A DNA stretch of 64,000 nt, taken from assembly GCF_023856365.1 (NCBI RefSeq), contig NC_064539.1, positions 21,145,019 to 21,209,018 on the forward strand. Direction: 5' to 3'. The notes under the pieces are model-generated. The model worked only from the letters and a program-made list of their open reading frames with translations, was not told the DNA's origin and made no database searches. Shown piece by piece: positions 1-20,719 of this stretch. Source of the stretch: Brienomyrus brachyistius. Lineage: Eukaryota > Chordata > Actinopteri > Osteoglossiformes > Mormyridae. Position numbers and translations under genes: made by a program. The first letter of the stretch is position 1; the number at the start of each line of letters is the position of its first letter.

Positions 1-536
1 GGACGTGAAAGCCGGGTTGTAAGTGAAAATGACCGGATTTCAGAGAAGAGCTGATGGAGCACTTTGTGTGTTCTGCTGCTGTGTACTCAGCTCTCTACAC
101 TCTTGCCCAGAGCTGCTCCTATCGGGAGGAATCAGCCCACTTCCCTTTCCTGTCCCCTGATCTCCGTAGCAACAGTACCGCTCGACACCCAATCCCATTT
201 CGCGTGACTGTCAGTACTGGTACACATTATCACTGTGCACCTGATGTCTGCACTCAAACTCTGACATAATTGTTTCTTTTTTATTTTTATCTATACTGAC
301 TCAAGTGGCAGGGTTACATAGAGAGCTGAAGCTCGACACCTTTCATGCGTGCGAGGTTCACTTTTCTCTTTGCTCATTTAAAATCTGTGTCTTAATGCTC
401 CTTAATCCTTAAGTAAAAACTGCTTGAGAATATACATGAATTGTTTTGGGGGGCTTTCTGCTGTCTTTCTGCTGTGGCTCGTATAAGACCACACGCTGAT
501 TTGACGGAGGGCCGTGTGTGGTGGGGGTGTCACCAG

Positions 537-1507
537 AGAGCCGACGCCTGCAGCAAGACTTGCAGAAGGTGGAACAACTCGAGAGCAAAATTAGCACGGA
601 GCTGAGCAGCCTGAAGGAGCAGATCCAGCGGATGACCGAAGACCTCCAGACCTACAGCAACCTGGAGGCCCTAAAGACAGCCGGAGGGGAGAAGAAAAAG
701 GTAGCAGGGTCATCTTAGCAGTGTGTGTGTGTGCAGTGTGTGTGTGTGTGCGCAGTGCATGTGTGTACAGGGAGATGAGCAGGGCCGTGGTGCAGCACAG
801 AGGCAGGTCCCTGAAAAGCAATGCCTGAGAGCATGTTCCCCTTTCATAACTGGCTCTCTATGGCCCCGCTTTCAGAATAACGAGACAGATTTCTCCTCCA
901 TTTAGAGGCTGCAGGAGGAGAGGATGCTCCTCACTCAGAGGAGGGAAGCCTTTAAGAAGGTTGTGCAGAAGATGAATGGAGAATTAGAAGCACTGAAGGC
1001 TCGGCTGCTGGACAACGAGACGCACGCCCAGGTCGGTTTGTGGGAGGCGCTGCTGAGCGTCCTGGGATTTGGCCAGGTCAGATTTCTGTGAAGTGGCTGA
1101 GGGAATGCAACTAATCCTGCGGGAGTGTCTTTTTAACGGGGTTTCTACACAGCAAGGAAAGTGTGGAATTTTGAAATAGAAAGTGAGTAAGGAACCATGT
1201 TTTAAACAAGGCACTTGGTTAACTTTTCCCCATGTTTTCAGCTTACCAACTTAGAGAGGAAATGGCAGCATCACGAACAGAACAACTTTGTCATGAAGGA
1301 ATGTATCCTTTCTCCATTCTGCACTCCGTGCACTTGCTGCCTGTCCTTTTGCCTCCGCATCACAGCACGTTTCCTTAAGCATTTTGCTCAGTTATTGCTT
1401 CCAAGGGAATGGAGAGTGACTATCGGCCCATTGTGAGGAGCGTGACCAAACAGCTGAGTGAACACAATCAAGCGCTCATCGACGCACTTCAGGGAAACAG
1501 GGGCTGA
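537..1507 (+). CDS. ift74: IFT74, C-terminal four exons (partial at 5' end)
   Basis: Intraflagellar transport protein 74 is a coiled-coil subunit of the IFT-B complex, which carries tubulin and other cargo along cilia. Exons read as 537-700, 906-1031, 1242-1302 and 1392-1507 (stop TGA), in a continuous frame with GT-AG junctions. The first boundary could also be 539. The translation matches the known IFT74 C-terminus closely, for example QQDLQKVEQLESK, LTNLERKWQHHEQNNF, and the tail SDYRPIVRSVTKQ followed by LIDALQ. It is rich in Glu, Lys and Leu with heptad spacing, as expected for coiled coil. The second intron has an unusual GTCGGT donor. Earlier exons lie outside the window. The order IFT74 then TEK on the same strand is the arrangement known at human 9p21. 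Confidence 0.93.
721..768. repeat. (TG)n microsatellite in ift74 intron
   Basis: Interrupted TG dinucleotide run with GCAG interruptions, in the intron after the exon ending at 700. Confidence 0.8.
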
Positions 1508-1660
1508 GGGCGCTCTGCTGTGGGAGTGGGCTTTGCAGGAGCCCCACCTTGATGGAGGGAGGGGGGAGGATGCACTACAGCTTTCAGATACTGTGACAAA
1601 CACAGGATATTTTATTTTTGTAGTTCTCGAACTGTATATCAACAAATAAAAAGGAACTAA
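1508..1660 (+). other. ift74: ift74 3' UTR with poly(A) signal
   Basis: Short untranslated tail after the ift74 stop codon. An AATAAA hexamer at 1645-1650 is the likely polyadenylation signal. Confidence 0.7.
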
Positions 1661-3079
1661 GACGTCATCATGAGCACTGAAGTAGTTTTTAATGCTTTGG
1701 ATATAAATGGGACAGATTTCCCACCCCCTCACTTAGGGCCTGGCTTTGTAACACAGCACTAATGTACGGTGCTCATTTGCTGAGTCTCTGTGCTCCGATG
1801 CCCAGTTTGCTACCTACCCCAACGTTCCCAGCCACACAATTGTAGGATAGGTTACAGCAGGAGTTAACAGCAGACAGGAACTTAGCTGTTTGATAACACT
1901 ATTGTTTTAACCATATTAGTTTCCGCCAAGAACCAAACTATCAGTCAGGCACCTCCACCTTCCTCCGGCTAAAGCAAACATACATCCCCAGACCAGGGTA
2001 ATTCATTGCTGTCGTTTGGGTTTGTGTCCAAACCTAATAAAGCTGTGGTCTAGCTAAAGGGAACACTGAAGTAAGGCTATTTTATGGCGTGCGCAGCCCA
2101 TGCTGTCGTGGGACATACCAACTTCAGCTCCCAGAATGGGCTTCTTTGCTGTGCTGCGCAGTGCTCTGGTGTGTAGGCTGACCACAAAGGGTCCACTCTT
2201 CCAACAGGAACCCGGATGATCTACCCTACACTACCAGGCAAAAGCTTCTACACACACTGAGATTTTCTACATTTGCCTGTAACTCACTTAACGCCCCCGC
2301 GAACTTTTTGCTCAGGGGCCCACACAACCCATAATCCGTCCCTGCCTCCAGCAGTTGTGACAGCAGAGAAATTCTGAGCCATTCTTTCTACAAGGGACAT
2401 TAAATACTGCTCTGTTTCATGGGATGAAATGGTTAACTAGTGCAGGGACAGCCTTGAATTTGACTGCCATCACCACACAACCAGTTAATAGGATTTCAGA
2501 CATGCACTGTTGCATGCCCTTTCCATGTTATAATAGAAACTCATTTTATTTTACTTATATTTTCATTTATAGTTGTTCACTCAACTTTCCAAAGCTTAAC
2601 AAGAAAAAAAAATCTGCATTTAATTAAATAAATGAAAATGTGGTAGAAACCTGTAGTGTGTAAAAACGTCTTACTGGTAGTGTGTTAAGGCTGAGCCAAA
2701 AAGGCTCATACTTCAGCGACAACTAATGCGAAGGGGGGGGGGGGTTCATGCTAACAATAAAATTTGCTGAGGTGGGGAGGATTTGTATGCTGTTTATTGC
2801 ATTGTGGGGGTCATTTATAGCTGCGTGTTTTATTCGGATCCATGACCTTTGGACATGATTTAACATTGTGCCGAAAGTATTTAGTTGTGAAATAATCAAT
2901 CACAACAATCATATCAGACCCGTACAGAATGTTAAGATGTTCCAATCATATTTATGACACTTTTCCATTCCGGGTATGAAGCCGCACTAAGGCTAGGTGG
3001 CGTTTAGGTAGCGTTGCATGTGACACATAATGAAACACATCCTGAAAATGTGTTTTTGTAATAGTCATGTATGTCGATG
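1661..3079. other. Intergenic, ift74 to tek, first part
   Basis: No coding exon is supported here. It holds a fragment at 2312-2344 ending in the same TAATCCGTCCCTG terminus as the hAT-like element at 26572-26833, so it is probably a truncated copy of that family. A poly-G run lies near 2735. Confidence 0.5.
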
Positions 3080-3512
3080 TACAGTACTGTGCAAAAGCAG
3101 TAAATGAAATTGTTTAAAGGTGTCAATGTATTAAGTGTATATCGGCTTAGGGAGAAACTATTTAGCATTAGAACATATGCAAATTGACAGTGACAATAAA
3201 AAAGCAAGAATTTATTCTGTTCTCCAAAGGGTTACTGACATCTTGTTAAATGCCTGGAACATGACAGTTCTGAAACGTCTCGGGGCATGTTAAGTAACTC
3301 AATAAGTCATTCATAAGACGGTGTGCTAGTGCTCAAGTCAAAAAATACATTGGCAAACTGGATGTTAGTTGCAAAGACTGGGATGACTTTAGGAGAGGTT
3401 TTGCTAAGCTGACACACATTCACAGACATAATGTGATGATCTTCATATTGATGCAACCTTATTTAAACATCTTAAAATTTCTTCCGACTGCCTAAGACTT
3501 CTGCACAGTATC
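3080..3512. mobile_element. Tc1/mariner-like remnant (non-autonomous)
   Basis: The left end (3080 onward) reads ACAGTACTGTGCAAAAG. The right end near 3490-3512 is its inverted counterpart, ACTTCTGCACAGTAT preceded by GCCTAAG. Such TACTGTGCAAAAGTCTTAGGC-type termini are typical of fish Tc1-like elements. No transposase frame is visible between the ends. Confidence 0.5.
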
Positions 3513-5573
3513 ATACGTTATTGTATTTCCCGAACAGTGGTAGACAACAGAAGGGTAGTTTCACACACTTGTCAAACTTTGCAGAGGCATTATATGAGTG
3601 ATGAACTGGAACTAAATGATGAGATGGATCTCTCCATGACTGAAGCAGCGTCACATAGTTACAGAAAAGGATAGTTTTGTCAAATGATATTTGAAGCGAT
3701 AATTGAAGAAGAATTCGAAGGATCTTCGAGAAACTTTGTAGACACATTGCAAAGGTGAGGACTCAGAACTGATCAAATTTTGAGACTAATAGCCCCAAAA
3801 CTGAAGCAACGCCACTTAGTAGCACCCAAGGGAAGGGAGTAAGTAGACAAAATTCGACCTTGTGAATGTGAAAAGTCAAAAAGTATTTCACGGATCTTAT
3901 TATGCATCACAAAACATTACATGGATGGAAAATCTACCCTTGATTGCCCCAAAAATGAAGCATCAGCACCGGGATGCAGCAAAGGAAGGAAACGGCAGCC
4001 AGAGAAGACACTTGGATCTCCTGGACACAGTAACTCCAGCAATGCATGAATATTGTAGGGGTGACATGCCGGAACCATTTCAGACACTCGATCCTGTTAG
4101 TGTGATAACTCAAAAAGAGCTGTTTCAACTTCTGCAGACAAATAGTGTGGATGAAGAACTGGGCCTGTTCACCTTTTGACCAGATTGCACCAAAATTAAA
4201 ATAAAGGTGCTTAAAAACAGCAAAAGGGAGTGTGACAGCAAAGAGAAGTGGGTGTATGTAACAAAAGGAGAACAAGAGGAGATTTGGGAAAAGAAGCATT
4301 TCAGCATACCTGTGCTCATACTCGTGCAAATGGATGATTTCATTTCAGCTGGGCTTTGGCTAAAGATTTTTTGGAGAGGTAGGTAGAGTGTGTAAGGTAG
4401 GTATATTACGATAATATTTTCAGTTTACTGTGGAATTTTCGTTCTGTGAAATGAACCCCCATATGAGATCCCTAGAGACAGAAATTGGGGGGTGTGGGAG
4501 GGGTAGTAATTAGATGGGGGATAGGGGGCGACCTGGCTAGCCAAGGAATACATCGTTGTTATTTTTGTCAGCCTCTTTGCCGTTGGCATGCATTCTCATC
4601 TTAGCTAGTCTAGCGTCATAATAAAAAAAACGTTTATTAAGTTAAAATGCAAATATCACAACTTTTTGTTTGTTTGATAGTGTTTAACTATACAAAATTT
4701 TGTTTGCCAGCTAATTGGAGCTTATGTGTGTACGATCAAAAGCATTCTAGGTAGCAGTAACATTTGATGTTAGCAGAAAATCACATTGTAGTCTGTATGT
4801 GTGTCTGTTTGCCGGTACATGGTAGGTACTCACACCGTTTTTGGTTCTAAGTTACGGTTCTTCAGATTGTATCACAGAGAAGATTTGGTCACAGTCCAAA
4901 TGAGAAATATTTAAATATTTACGCATATAAATAATATTGATAACATTTTAAGGTATGGATATTAGGACATCCACAAAGAAACACTGTTAACCATTTAGTC
5001 AGTGGAGGAAAATTGGTATGTAAGTGTAATATGCAGTAAATGAATAGGTGTAGTTTCAGAGTTATGTGTCATGATTAGGACTCAGAGCATTCGGTAAAAA
5101 ACACATTTATTGGCTTTCACGTTTCCAGGTGACGCATCCAGTGATTATGGAAATTGCAGCGGTTGGTGGGTGTGGGATTAGGCAGAGACGATGGCGCTGT
5201 CCTCACACTGATGCATTGTTGTCATTCCAGCACCATCTTTTCTAGTTTGTTTGTATTTTTAATTGTACGACAAAACCAAATTCTCAATAAAAACCAAAAT
5301 ATGTCGCACCTTGCTTTTTTATTTGCAATTGATTAGTTGTTCATTAGCTACCTAATTTTGCACCAGCAGAGACACGATTTCATTGCAATTTAACAATAAT
5401 TATTAGGTTATTGAATAATGATAATACATTTAGGACCAGGCATGTTGTGAGCCGGATAGATTTTGCCGAGCTCCAGACAATAGCTTTTGGAGTCCCTATG
5501 TAGTACTGAGCCCCTTGAATCTCAATCCATGCCTCTCTGATGCCCCTTTTTGCACCTGACTCACGCTAAAATC
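3513..5573. other. Intergenic, ift74 to tek, second part
   Basis: AT-rich sequence with only short, unsupported open frames. No splice-flanked exon or recognisable domain was found. Confidence 0.45.
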
Positions 5574-6305
5574 CTACCAACACCCCCACCAAACGCTTTC
5601 CCACCCACACCTCCTTCTGAACCTCCCATAGTTCCACCCACACCTCCTCCTGACCCTCCCATAGCCCCACCCACACCTCCTCCTGACCCTCCCATAGTCT
5701 CTCCCATAGTCCCACACACACCTCCTCCTCACCCTCCCAAAGTCTCACACACACCTCCTCCTCACCCTCCCATAGTCTCACCCACACCTCCTCCTGACTC
5801 TCCCATCTCACCTACACCTCCTCCTCACCCTCCCATAGTCTCTCCCATAGTCTCACCCGCACCTCCTCCTGACCCTCCCATAGTCTCTCCTATAGTCTCA
5901 CCCGCACCTCCTCCTGACCCTCCCATAGTCTCACCCGCACCTCCTCCTGACCCTCCCATAGTCTCTCCCATAGTCTCACCCGCACCTCCTCCTGACCCTC
6001 CCATAGTCTCTCCCATAGTCTCACCCGCACCTCCTCCTGACCCTCCCATAGTTTCTCCCATAGTCTCACCCGCACCTCCTCCTGACCCTCCCATAGTCTC
6101 TCCTATAGTCTCACCCGCACCTCCTCCTGACCCTCCCATAATCTCTCCCATAGTCTCACCCGCACCTCCTCCTGACCCTCCCATAGTCTCTCCCATAGTC
6201 TCACCCGCACCTCCTCCTGACCCTCCCATAATCTCTCCCATAGTCTCACCCGCACCTCCTCCTGACCCTCCCATAGTCTCTCCCATAGTCTCACCCGCAC
6301 CTCCA
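5574..6305. repeat. 45-bp minisatellite
   Basis: Tandem array. Its 3' two-thirds (about 5833-6303) consists of near-identical 45-bp units of the form CCCATAGTCTCTCCCATAG then TCTCACCCGCACCTCCTCCTGACCCT, with one 33-bp unit lacking the inner 12 bases. The 5' part (5574-5832) is more diverged. Units differ by single bases (CCC/CCT, GTC/GTT/ATC), which gives copy types. Because 45 and 33 are multiples of three, both strands stay open in several frames, including a 305-codon proline-rich frame on +. There is no evidence it is translated. Confidence 0.9.
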
Positions 6306-6459
6306 CTTCTAACATGCAGAGAACACCATCCCAGCTGCAGAGTCTATGCTTCTGCCTGCCACCTGCACTTCTCCAATGCTGCAGGAGACCTTTCTGGCAT
6401 TCGATCAGGGAGCCGCCCACTTTATGTTGGGGGATTGTTAGGTCTGCCTTTCCCATCCT

Positions 6460-6667
6460 CACACTAAAAGGAAACAGGAAAGGGAGCCCGAGCTCCCAGT
6501 ACAAGTAAATGTGGGAGGGGGTCAGAGCAGGAGGAAAAGGCGGGGAGCCATAAAGAGCTGCAGCTCTGCTCTTCCAGCCAGTGTGGAGATGTGGATGGAC
6601 TGGCTTTTCTAATAGCGTCTGAGGTGGACCTCACTGCAAACATCACCCTGCTTTGTAGTGCCTAACC
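6460..6667 (+). promoter_or_regulatory. tek: Putative tek promoter and 5' UTR
   Basis: Sequence just upstream of the tek start contains two close GGAA cores (AGGAAACAGGAAAGG, about 6471-6485), the binding core of ETS factors that are known to drive endothelial TEK expression. It also has a CATAAAG TATA-like element near 6549. The transcription start is inferred, not shown. Confidence 0.45.
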
Positions 6668-15671
<9,004 letters not shown>

Positions 15672-16040
15672 TACTTTCGGTTTGTTTTTTAAAGTGTCCA
15701 TAAGATGTGTAACACGCTGTATGCAGTTTTAGTAAAATATCCCTAAGACGTGTAACGCACTGTACCCTATTTCAGCGAAATATGCATAGACATGACATGC
15801 TGTACACAGTTTTAGTAATCCCTATTTGGGAATTCATAGACTACTGTTTTACACACGTTGTGTATTTCAATCGATGGACTAACGTGGGAAACACAATCAA
15901 GCTTTATTCCCTGAATTTATATGTGGTGCACATGTTTGTTTCATGGCACGGCCCTGAGGGTGAAATGCTGGTCCTCAGTGATGGAATCGACAGTCATCAG
16001 CATCACTTTGGTGTAAATAAAGTCTTTATCGTGAGTGCTG
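15672..16040 (+). other. tek: tek 3' UTR with poly(A) signal
   Basis: Untranslated sequence after the tek stop. AATAAA at 16016-16021 is the likely polyadenylation signal. Confidence 0.65.
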
Positions 16041-17545
16041 TGTAAATATGGTTCTTTCAAAATGATCCCCTCCAGTTTTATGTATTGTAGGAGTAATTGC
16101 TGTTTCATCAACATAGTCTGTAGTGTGGTCCAGCACTTTGGTATTTTGTGATCTGTGGTGGGTACATATTACTATCAAAGGCATATTACCATGAAGGACA
16201 CCTTCAGCTGTGCGCCTGTATGCACTGTGCGTACTCTTGGCTTTTAGAATTTCTATGTAGTTGTTTTTTTTTTTTTCGTTATGTCTGAAACGGAAACCTA
16301 AAATGAAGAGTCGGGCCTTACGATTCTGGGTAAAATATGAATCACATATGAATCAGATTGCGATTTTCTCTCGCAGTTCTTGACTAATATATTTCTCTCA
16401 GTATTATTGTTTTACGTTACACATTGTCCTTATGAAGATGGAACAAACATTATATAGAGATGCACGATATGTCGGTTAACAAGCTGAAATCGCTGCCCGA
16501 TATTTAAACGTTATAAATATTCGAAGTTAGCAGATAGCAAAGTGCGAAGTTAGCTAAAGACGCGACGATGATCAGCCATTTTCTGCAGTGAAGCACGAGG
16601 TATTAAATTTGGCCAATAGATCGATCCTTTATTTTTCCCAGAATAAAATGACGATGTGATGTGATCTGCGGCAGGTAGCTTGTCAGGTGTCCACAGACAG
16701 TCAGTGCCTTTGCTCCAATGCACATTCACCACGATGCAAAAACGGACGACGAGAAAGTGCCACAAGTGTTTTAATGCCACCGACTTGAAATAAATAGGCA
16801 AAAAAATTATTACTTAAGGGTGGTGGTGGAAGGAAATGGAGCTACTTTCTGGCATCATTAACGCAAACGTGACCCTGTTTCTGTGAAATTCATTTTCCAC
16901 TCTCTTCTCATTTCAGTCTTCGGTTTGTTGTTATTGAACTTGACTACAAGTTTCCACAACATGAATAATTAGAAATAGCATGTACTTTATACACTTATAT
17001 TGCTTGAGAGCTTATCTCAGACAACATTAATTAATGCTGTCTTATTTATTCAAAGTACGCGATCATGACAAGTTATTCAGTTGAATTTTCCAGTAATAAA
17101 TGGCAAATATTTTTATTACTGTTAAATTCCACTGTAAAATCTCACGTATTTTGTAACAACTCTGAGTATCAATTACAGCCACAAATCAGCAATATAGATT
17201 CAAACATAAATTAAAAATGACACAATAGGTTGCAAAAGCAAGTTGGATTATGTCATCCTCTGTTTTCACTTCAGAAGCTGACACGTTTAACATGTGGGGT
17301 ATTTGGACAAAGAAACAGAATAATTCAATGTAACAATGTACACAAGTACTCACACTAGTCACTGAAAAAATTTACAATTGGATTCTTTTCCCAGAATTCT
17401 ATCATGCTAAATATATCCTACAAATGATTTCTAAACGCAGATGAGATGACTGAATTGTCATTTGGAATGTTTCATTTGCAAAGTGGCTTCCCGCCAATTC
17501 CATAAGAAGCCCCCACGAGCAGGTAGGAAGCTTCTATGATGTCCT
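16041..17545. other. Intergenic downstream of tek
   Basis: AT-rich sequence with no supported coding exon. A TTTTTATTA at about 17110 gives AATAAA on the minus strand and could serve the small ORF at 17546-17782. Confidence 0.45.
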
Positions 17546-17782
17546 TCACCTTGGCTGGTTCTCCAGTCCCACAGAGGACTCCCTCGGAGACATGTCTCTG
17601 CACACCTCATACACGCGAAAGGAGGCGAAGGAAGCCGCCACTATACAGGAGCCGCCGAGGATGAACCACCAGCTAAATAAGCCAAAAGAGGCTCCCTTAG
17701 CAATACAGAATAGCCCAAAGCACAGCATAGCTACCAATGACAGGATCTGCACGTGCACAGGTGGGCTGGTCTTCTCGGTCAT
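17546..17782 (-). CDS. Hypothetical small two-membrane-segment protein (78 aa)
   Basis: I do not recognise this protein. The minus-strand frame starts at an ATG in good context (TTCACCATGA) and encodes 78 residues. Two closely spaced hydrophobic stretches, about residues 10-30 (ILSLVAMLCFGLFCIAKG) and 33-55 (FGLFSWWFILGGSCIVAAS), form a likely helical hairpin. A basic and acidic cytosol-like tail follows. No signal peptide, catalytic motif or N-glycosylation pattern is evident. It sits tail-to-tail with tek and head-away from the jun-like gene. It could be a whole single-exon gene, the last exon of a larger gene, or a chance frame; composition favours a real membrane protein. Confidence 0.4.
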   Translation of the reverse strand: MTEKTSPPVHVQILSLVAMLCFGLFCIAKGASFGLFSWWFILGGSCIVAASFASFRVYEVCRDMSPRESSVGLENQPR

Positions 17783-18671
17783 GGTGAAAATGGCGTGTCC
17801 AGGAAACCTTCACTGTCACTCTCAGCCCTGTCGTGTTTTTCCAAGGAAAGGAGTGGATGTCCTGTGGGCTGCAGTGGTGTTGGCTGTTTGCTTTGCTTTG
17901 CTCTGATCTAAGCACAATGCATTAAGAAGGGGGTCCCGTTAGAGAAATCCGCGGCAAGATTTCTGTGCGGTGATGAAATTCACCATGGCGGATTAAGACC
18001 GGCTTGTTGTTTTGTGACCTACTGTCTCTTAATACCAGTTCAAGTCCAATACAGTAATCCATTAAATGCATCTCATCATTTAGAAGCCTAGGACTAAATT
18101 GTACATGTCATCTGAAAAAAAGAAAGTAACATTTTTAGAACATTCACATAATTTAACGGAATAGTTTTACAAAGGAGAATGTAATTTGCAGTTTTGCTGT
18201 CATGATAGCAGCATAACTGGTCAGAATTAATCTAATAACAAATAATAATAATAATAATTATTATTATTGTTATTATTATTATTTTATACTAATAAAACTA
18301 ATAAAAATAAAACTAATAATTAACTGAGTCGATGTTTTAGTAGTGACATGGTAATTAGGGTCACCTTCAGGACAATAAGATGATTAAAGATTTTAGCATA
18401 AAATCTATTTTATCAGATTAAGGAGCAGTCAGATAATTAGAAAGCTTTGGTGTTAGTGTAAGCCTTGCAGTATCGTGTAATTAGAGTTATGTGTTTCTGT
18501 GAAAGCTTTCGGGTGATTTACCTTTACTTTCCAAATTTAGATAGTTGCCTTGAATAAAAATACCATAAAAATGCATAACATTCCTGAGTAGTCGGTTTTA
18601 TTGAATTTATTTAGATAAACGGAGAGTTATCAGTGGAAAATTACTGTTCTACATTTTTTTTTTTCATTGAG
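17783..18671. other. Intergenic with AAT/TTA microsatellite
   Basis: No coding exon is supported. It contains an AATAAT...TTATTATT inverted triplet microsatellite at about 18239-18290. Confidence 0.5.
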
Positions 18672-18684
18672 TGATTTGCCTTGT

Positions 18685-19013
18685 AGGGCGGCATGGTGGT
18701 GCAGTGGTTAGCACTGTTGCCTCACATCTCTGGGACCCAGGTTCAAGTCTCCGCCTGGGTCACAGGGGTGTGGAGTTTGCATGTTCTCCCCATGTCATCG
18801 TGGGGTTTCCTCCAGGTACTCCGGTTTCTCCCCACAGTCCAAAAACATGCTGAGGCTAATTGGATTTGCTAAATTGCCCGTAGGTGTGCGTGTGAGAGTG
18901 AATGGTGTGTGAGTGTGCCCTGCCTCGTGCCCATTGCTTCCGGGATAGGCTCTGGACCCCCCCACGACCCAGTAGGATAAGTGGTTTGGAAAATGGATGG
19001 ATGGATGGATGGA
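18685..19013 (+). mobile_element. tRNA-derived SINE, with 13-bp target-site duplication
   Basis: The 5' head carries RNA polymerase III promoter boxes, an A box-like GGTGCAGTGGTTAGCACT and a B box-like GGTTCAAGTCTCC. The body and a (GGAT)n 3' tail are shared with copies at 26877-27234 and 33361-33720. It is flanked by perfect copies of TGATTTGCCTTGT (18672-18684 and 19014-19026), the signature of LINE-assisted retrotransposition. This copy lacks about 30 bases present in the other two, between two CCTGC repeats. Confidence 0.9.
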
Positions 19014-19074
19014 TGATTTGCCTTGTCAGTTTTAAGCATGATGGCGTATCCATAGACACTGTGTAGGGGGAAAT

Positions 19075-19245
19075 GTGGCACAGCTAGATATCCCTCTGAA
19101 GGTCGCGGGTTCGAATCTCTTGCTCAGCAGGACAGTCACATCTCCGTTGGGCCCTTGAGAAGGGCCCTTGTCCACTTGACAAATGCTCCAGACGCATAAA
19201 AATGGCTGCCACAGCTCCCTCAGCCGCAGCTTCCCTCTCACCACT
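19075..19245 (+). mobile_element. Second tRNA-derived SINE type (V-SINE/HE1-like), degenerate
   Basis: A B box-like GGTCGCGGGTTCGAATCTC is followed about 50 bases later by GGGCCCTTGAGAAGGGCCCTT, resembling the conserved GACCCTTGAGCAAGG core of fish V-SINE/HE1 elements. The ends are not clear. Confidence 0.5.
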
Positions 19246-20700
19246 TTAAGCATGTGTATTTTAAAAGAAGGATGTACCTATACTTGGGTGTGCAAACGGA
19301 AAATAAAACATTCCGTCAGCCCTGATCCAAACAACTTCAAAAGCAGCGTCTCCAGAAGTTGCAGTAATGGCTCCCTCTACAGGCCAATGTAGCGCATAAC
19401 AATATACACGCGCTCGTGTGCATGCATACCAGACCACGAAATAGCGCTGGCAGGCTGTTCTGCGAATCTAAGGCAGCTTTTATCTTGTTTCGTTGGTGAC
19501 AGTTAAGCAACTCAGTAGCGTGCAAACAGTTTACTATCTTGTGTTTTTGTGTTTGCATTTCGTAGATCACAAAACATGACTTTTTCAAGTGCTGTGTCAC
19601 AGCGGGTCTTTATTCTGTTCACAGAATGCACAAGCAGACTTCCGCTAACCCAAGCCCTGACCACTGACTGTGCTGCTGTAAGCTGGAACCCTGCACTATT
19701 TTCTATGTTTTTTCCATTAATTGAATCTTAATCTCACATAATGTATTACACTGCTGCCAGAGTGCATACTTTATTGGCATTTAGTGGCTACTATACAATA
19801 ACTTAAGTCGTAAAAATTAAAGCCACTGTATGACAATCAAATATTTTACACCTGTCCACAAGTCGTGATTTGCTTAGGGTTCGCCGAGACGCCGTTTGCG
19901 CTGACAGGCTGCAGTGGAAGGTATTTGTTATCTCACATGTCGTGGTACTGCCTCTAGCATTACTGCTAATTATAGTCTGCCGCCTCTGTCCCAGGCCAAT
20001 TTCCATTTCCCCATATCTAATCCCCATAAACCACAGGTCTGCTCTTCAAATCCTGCACCACTGTCGATGACGACTGACCACGGTCTTCACAATCTGACTG
20101 CCTCCTTACTCCATTTGTTATATATTTGCTATGTATTAACCAATTAATAATCCCTTAGCAAATGAACGCCTGTGTTAAGCAAGATTGAATCTGATAAAGT
20201 TTGTATGTATAATTCAGTCGACACGAGGCTAAGACAACATGCCACAGACATGGCGTATAGCACTGGACCCCCCATCCTTATCTCTTTTTGAGTTGTCAGT
20301 TCGGACTCAGGGCAGTCGGAGGAGCATGGGGACCCTGGCAGATTCACAGGGGCCAGAACATTATAGAGGCCCCGAAATAGAAGTTCAGGGGCCCGGCTGG
20401 CGATATCTACCGAGAAGAACATTTTGTAGGGGGGGGGGGGGGGGGGAGGGCAGAATTTCTAGCTATGCCCCTTTAACGGTAATTACTTTAAGCAGAATAT
20501 CGCTGGAAACATCACTATTACAAACACTCAGTGCTGAGCATGTTCGCATATAAACCGTTTTCTTAAAAAAGAAAATTCAAGTAAATCAGTAAAAGTAGAA
20601 ATCACAATGATTATATTTTGGTGAACTAGATCAAACTAAATGGTGCTAAAAAGAATTGTTTACCGTTTGTGTTTTGCATGTTTCCAATACGTTTACGTTA
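19246..20700. other. Intergenic between SINEs and jun-like promoter
   Basis: No coding exon is supported. A poly-G run (about 20428-20446) lies in a GGGCCCC-rich stretch (20320-20475) that may be another decayed DNA-transposon fragment. Confidence 0.45.
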
Positions 20701-20719
20701 TTGTTTTATATTTTCCTAT

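Noticed and set aside
1..24. GTAAGT donor at 19 as the end of a further ift74 exon
   Set aside because: Too little sequence precedes it to test, and joining at the phase needed by the next exon would create a stop codon.
3862..4179. 105-codon ORF upstream of tek
   Set aside because: No splice context, no recognisable motif and ordinary intergenic composition. The opposite strand has an equally long frame.
5833..6303. Regular repeats resembling a CRISPR-like array
   Set aside because: There are no unique spacers; the units are contiguous tandem copies in a vertebrate intergenic region.
5550..6467. 305-codon proline-rich ORF
   Set aside because: The frame is open only because the minisatellite units are multiples of three. 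The opposite strand is also open, and there is no splice, start or domain evidence.
16440..16801. Possible transposase relic on the minus strand
   Set aside because: The frame gives no recognisable transposase or zinc-finger motif in either direction.
18685..18745. Possible tRNA gene from the A and B boxes
   Set aside because: The boxes belong to the head of a SINE with target duplications. No complete tRNA cloverleaf was seen.
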